Assembly (NCBI RefSeq): GCF_947179515.1
Contig: NC_067477.1
Coordinates: 145,738,465 to 145,802,464, forward strand
Origin: Apodemus sylvaticus
Lineage: Eukaryota > Chordata > Mammalia > Rodentia > Muridae
Length of the DNA stretch: 64,000 bases
Direction: 5' to 3'
A program made the position numbers and the translations under genes. Below are positions 61,101-64,000 of the stretch, one piece after another. The notes beneath the pieces are model-generated. The model was not told the origin of the DNA. It ran no database searches and saw nothing but the letters and a program-made list of their open reading frames with translations. Positions within the stretch are counted from its first letter, which is position 1, and every line of letters begins with the position of its first letter.

Positions 61101-64000
61101 CTCGTAAAGTGTTTCCAATATGTACGTATTTGTGTTTACTCTGCAACACTGTATTTCCTTATAACGGGGTATTCTTACATATTCTTTCGAGAGAAAACTC
61201 TCCTGTGCATTCCCTTTTGAGGCTACACACTTAGACATACACGCAACACCAAAGCTTTTCGAGTTACAACTTGTTGTTTAGGAAAAACAAGATAATTTCG
61301 CAGGATGCGGGATTTCGTTAAAACGTGGTTTTCTGACAAATTTTGAAGAAAGAAAATTCTCCAGTGGGTTCTCTTTTGAGGCTACACTTTTAGACGTACA
61401 CGCCAAACCAAATGTTTTCGAGTTTCCACTTTTTGTTTAGGACATACAAGCTAATATTGTATGATGCGTAATTTCTTCTTGTAAAGTGTTTCCAATAAGT
61501 ACGTATTTGTCTTTACTCTGCAACACTGTATTTCCTTATAACGTTGTATTCTTACATGATCTTTCGAGAGAAAACTCTCCTGTGCATTCTCTTTTGAGGC
61601 TACACGCTGAGACATACACGCAACACCAAAGCTTTTCGAGTTACAAGGTGTTGTTTAGGAAAAACAAGATAATTTCGCACGATGCGGGATTTCCTTAAAA
61701 CGTGGTTTTCTGAAAATTTTGACGAAAGAAAATTCTCCTTTGTGTTCTCTTTTGAGGCTACACGTTTAGACGTACACGCCAAACCAAATCTTTTCGAGTT
61801 ACCACGTGTTGTTTAGGAGATACAAGCTACTTTTGTACGATGCGTTATGATGCGTTACTTCTTCTCCTAAAGTGTTTCCAATATGTACTTATTTGCCTTT
61901 ACTCTGCAAAATTGTATTTCTTTATAACGTGGTATTCTTACATATTCTTTCGAGAGAAAACTCTCCTGTACCTTTGCTTTTGAGGCTCCACGCTTAGACA
62001 TACACGCAACACCAAAGCTTTTTGAGTTACAACATGTTGTTTAGGAAAAAGAAGATGATTTCGCACGATGCGGGATTTCCTTAAAACGTGGTTTTCTGAA
62101 AATTTTTAACGAAAGAAAATTGTCCTGTGGGTTCTCTTTTGAGGCAACACGTTTAGACGTACACACCACACCGAATTTTTTCGAGTTACAACGTGTTGTT
62201 TAGGAGATACAAGTTAATTTTTTACGATGCGTTATTTCTTCTCGTAAAGTGTTTCCAATATGTACGTATCTGTCTTTACTCTGCAACACTCTATTTCCTT
62301 ATAACGTGGTATTCTTACATATTCTTTCTAGAAAAAACTCTCCTATACATTCTCTTTTGAGGCTACACGCTTAGACATACACACAACACCAAAGTTTTTC
62401 GAGTTACAACGTGTTGTTTAGGAAAAACAAGATAATTTTGCATGATGAGGGATTTCCTTATATCGTGGTTTTCTGACAAATTTTGAAGAAAGAAAATTCT
62501 CCTGTGGGGTCTCTTTTGAGGCTACACTTTTAGACGTACACACCAAACCAAATCTTTTCGAGTTACCACTTGTTGTTTTTGGAGATACAAGCTTATATTT
62601 TATGATGTGTCATTTCTTCTCGTAAAGTGTTTCCAATATGTACGTATTTGTCTTTACTCTCCAACACTGTATTTCCTTATAACGTTGTATTCTTACATGT
62701 TCTTTCGAGAGAAAACTCTCCTGTGCATTCTCTTTTGAGGCTACACGCTGAGACATACATGCAACACCAAAGCTTTTCGTGTTACAAGTTGTTTAGGAAA
62801 AACAAGATAATTTCGCACGATGGGGGATTTCCTTAAAACGTGGTTTTCTGACATATTTTGACGAAAGAAAATTCTCCTTTGTGTTCTCTTTTGCGGCTAC
62901 ACGTTTAGGCGTACACGCCAAACCAAATCTTTTCGAGTTACCACGTGTTGTTTAGGAGATACAAGCTAATTTTGTATGATGCGTTATTTCTTCTCCTAAA
63001 GTGTTTCCAATATGTACTTATTTGCCTTTACTCGGCAAAATTGTATTTCTTTATAACGTCTATTCTTACATATTCTTTCGAGAGAAAACTCTCCTGTGCC
63101 TTTGCTTTTGAGGCTCCACGCTTAGACATACACGCAACACCAAAGCTTTTTGAGTTACAACATGTTGTTAAGGAAAAAGAAGATGATTTCGCACGATGCT
63201 GGATTTCCTTAAAACGTGGTTTTCTGAAAAAATCTAACGAAAGAAAATTGTCCTGTGGGTTCTCTTTTGAGGCTACACGTTTAGACGTACACGCCACACC
63301 AAATCTTTTCGAGTTACAACGTGTTGTTTAGGAGAAACAAGTTAATTTTTTACGATGCGTTATTTCTTCTCGTAGAGAGTTTCCAATATGTACGTATTTG
63401 TCTTTACTCTGCAACAATGTATTTCCTTATAACGTGGTATTCTTAAATATTCTTTCGAGAAAAAACTCTCCTTTACATTCTCTTTTGAGGCTACACGCTT
63501 AGACATACACGCAACACCAAAGCTTTTCGAGGTACAACTTGTTGTTTAGGAAAAACAAGATAATTTTGCACGATGAGGGATTTCCTTAAAACGTGGTTTT
63601 CTCACATATTTTGACGAAAGAAAATTCTCCTGTGGGTTCTCTTTTGAGGATACACGTTTAGCTGTACACGCCACACCAAATCCTTTCGAGTTACAACCGG
63701 TTGTTTAGGAGATACGAGCTAATTTTGTATGATGCATTAGTTCTTCTCGTAAAGTGTTTCCAATACATACGTATTTGTCTTTACTCTGCAACACTGTATT
63801 TCCTTATAATGTGATAATCTTACATATTCTTTTGAGGGAAAACTCTCCTGTGTGTTCTCTTTTGAGGCTACATGCTTAGACATACACACAACACCAAAGA
63901 TTTTCGAGTTACAACGTGTTGTTTAGGAAAAACTAGATAATTTCGCACAATGCGAGATTTCCTTAAAACGTGGTTTCTGACAAATTTTGATGAAAGAAAA
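58121..64000 (-). repeat. Reverse satellite; right arm, block C, running off the window
   Basis: Reverse complement of about 18545-24405. Small differences date from after the duplication: extra bases at 60727 (AAAGAGAATACGTTTCC) in this copy, and a 17-bp loss near 20165 in the left copy. Intact CENP-B cores start at 58286, 59789, 61307, 61674 and 62060. Open frames of up to 128 codons (62945-63331) are satellite-derived. The arm continues beyond the window. Confidence 0.92.
61674..61688 (+). promoter_or_regulatory. CENP-B box, right-arm copy with conserved partner
   Basis: TTCGCACGATGCGGG on the plus strand. Its mirror partner at 20843-20857 is also intact, so the box has survived in both copies since the inverted duplication. 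Confidence 0.7.

Noticed and set aside
1..64000. CRISPR array
   Set aside because: Tandem repetition is contiguous with no unique spacers, and the L1 shows this is mammalian DNA.
1..64000. Mouse major or minor satellite
   Set aside because: Period (~377 bp) and sequence do not match the 234-bp or 120-bp mouse repeats as I know them; only the CENP-B box rule is shared with minor satellite.
51411..64000. Pure foldback assembly artefact
   Set aside because: The arms differ by private substitutions and indels, lack two whole-unit segments, and the centre is asymmetric, which a simple foldback read would not give. It still needs read-level confirmation.

Overview
This window is a block of tandem satellite DNA from a rodent genome, interrupted by one almost full-length LINE-1 (L1) retrotransposon. 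No host gene is visible. The L1 ORF1 and ORF2 proteins are clearly of murid (mouse/rat-like) type. The satellite is not mouse major or minor satellite. Its ~377-bp period resembles the ~375-bp satellites I recall being described from wood mice (Apodemus), but that assignment is from memory and is inference.

Satellite architecture: the unit is a dimer of about 377 bp made of a ~159-bp monomer ('a') and a ~218-bp monomer ('b'). The two align over their whole length, except that b carries an extra ~59 bp. Monomer a carries a HindIII site and, in its less mutated copies, an exact match to the CENP-B box (NTTCGNNNNANNCGGGN). At the equivalent place b has a broken version. The array therefore alternates box-plus and box-minus monomers, as primate alpha satellite does, which points to centromeric DNA. 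About 150 dimer units are present. I found 39 intact boxes by eye.

Layout: 1-1992 satellite in reverse orientation, with a T-rich insertion at about 1427-1526; 1993-6160 satellite in forward orientation; 6161-13003 L1 on the minus strand, flanked by a perfect 13-bp target-site duplication; 13004-51411 forward satellite; 51412-64000 reverse satellite. The reverse block on the right is a condensed inverted copy of the forward array. 52207-56645 mirrors 48110-43677, 56646-about 58120 mirrors about 32675-31205, and about 58120-64000 mirrors about 24405-18545. About 11.0 kb and 6.8 kb of the left arm have no partner between these blocks, close to 29 and 18 whole units. Higher-order repeats of 5 units (~1.88 kb) and 7 units (~2.63-2.66 kb) lie on top of the dimer.

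The L1 (minus strand, 5' to 3' = 13003 to 6161) has a 5'UTR with ~200-bp tandem monomers, an intact 423-codon ORF1 with 22-residue repeats in its coiled coil, an ORF2 that is complete except for one frameshift in an A-homopolymer of the endonuclease region, a 3'UTR with a purine-rich tract, and then ~150 bp of a second, older L1 3' end before the final A-tail. That last part looks like a 3' transduction. The short open frames scattered through the satellite are repeat-derived and are not called as genes.
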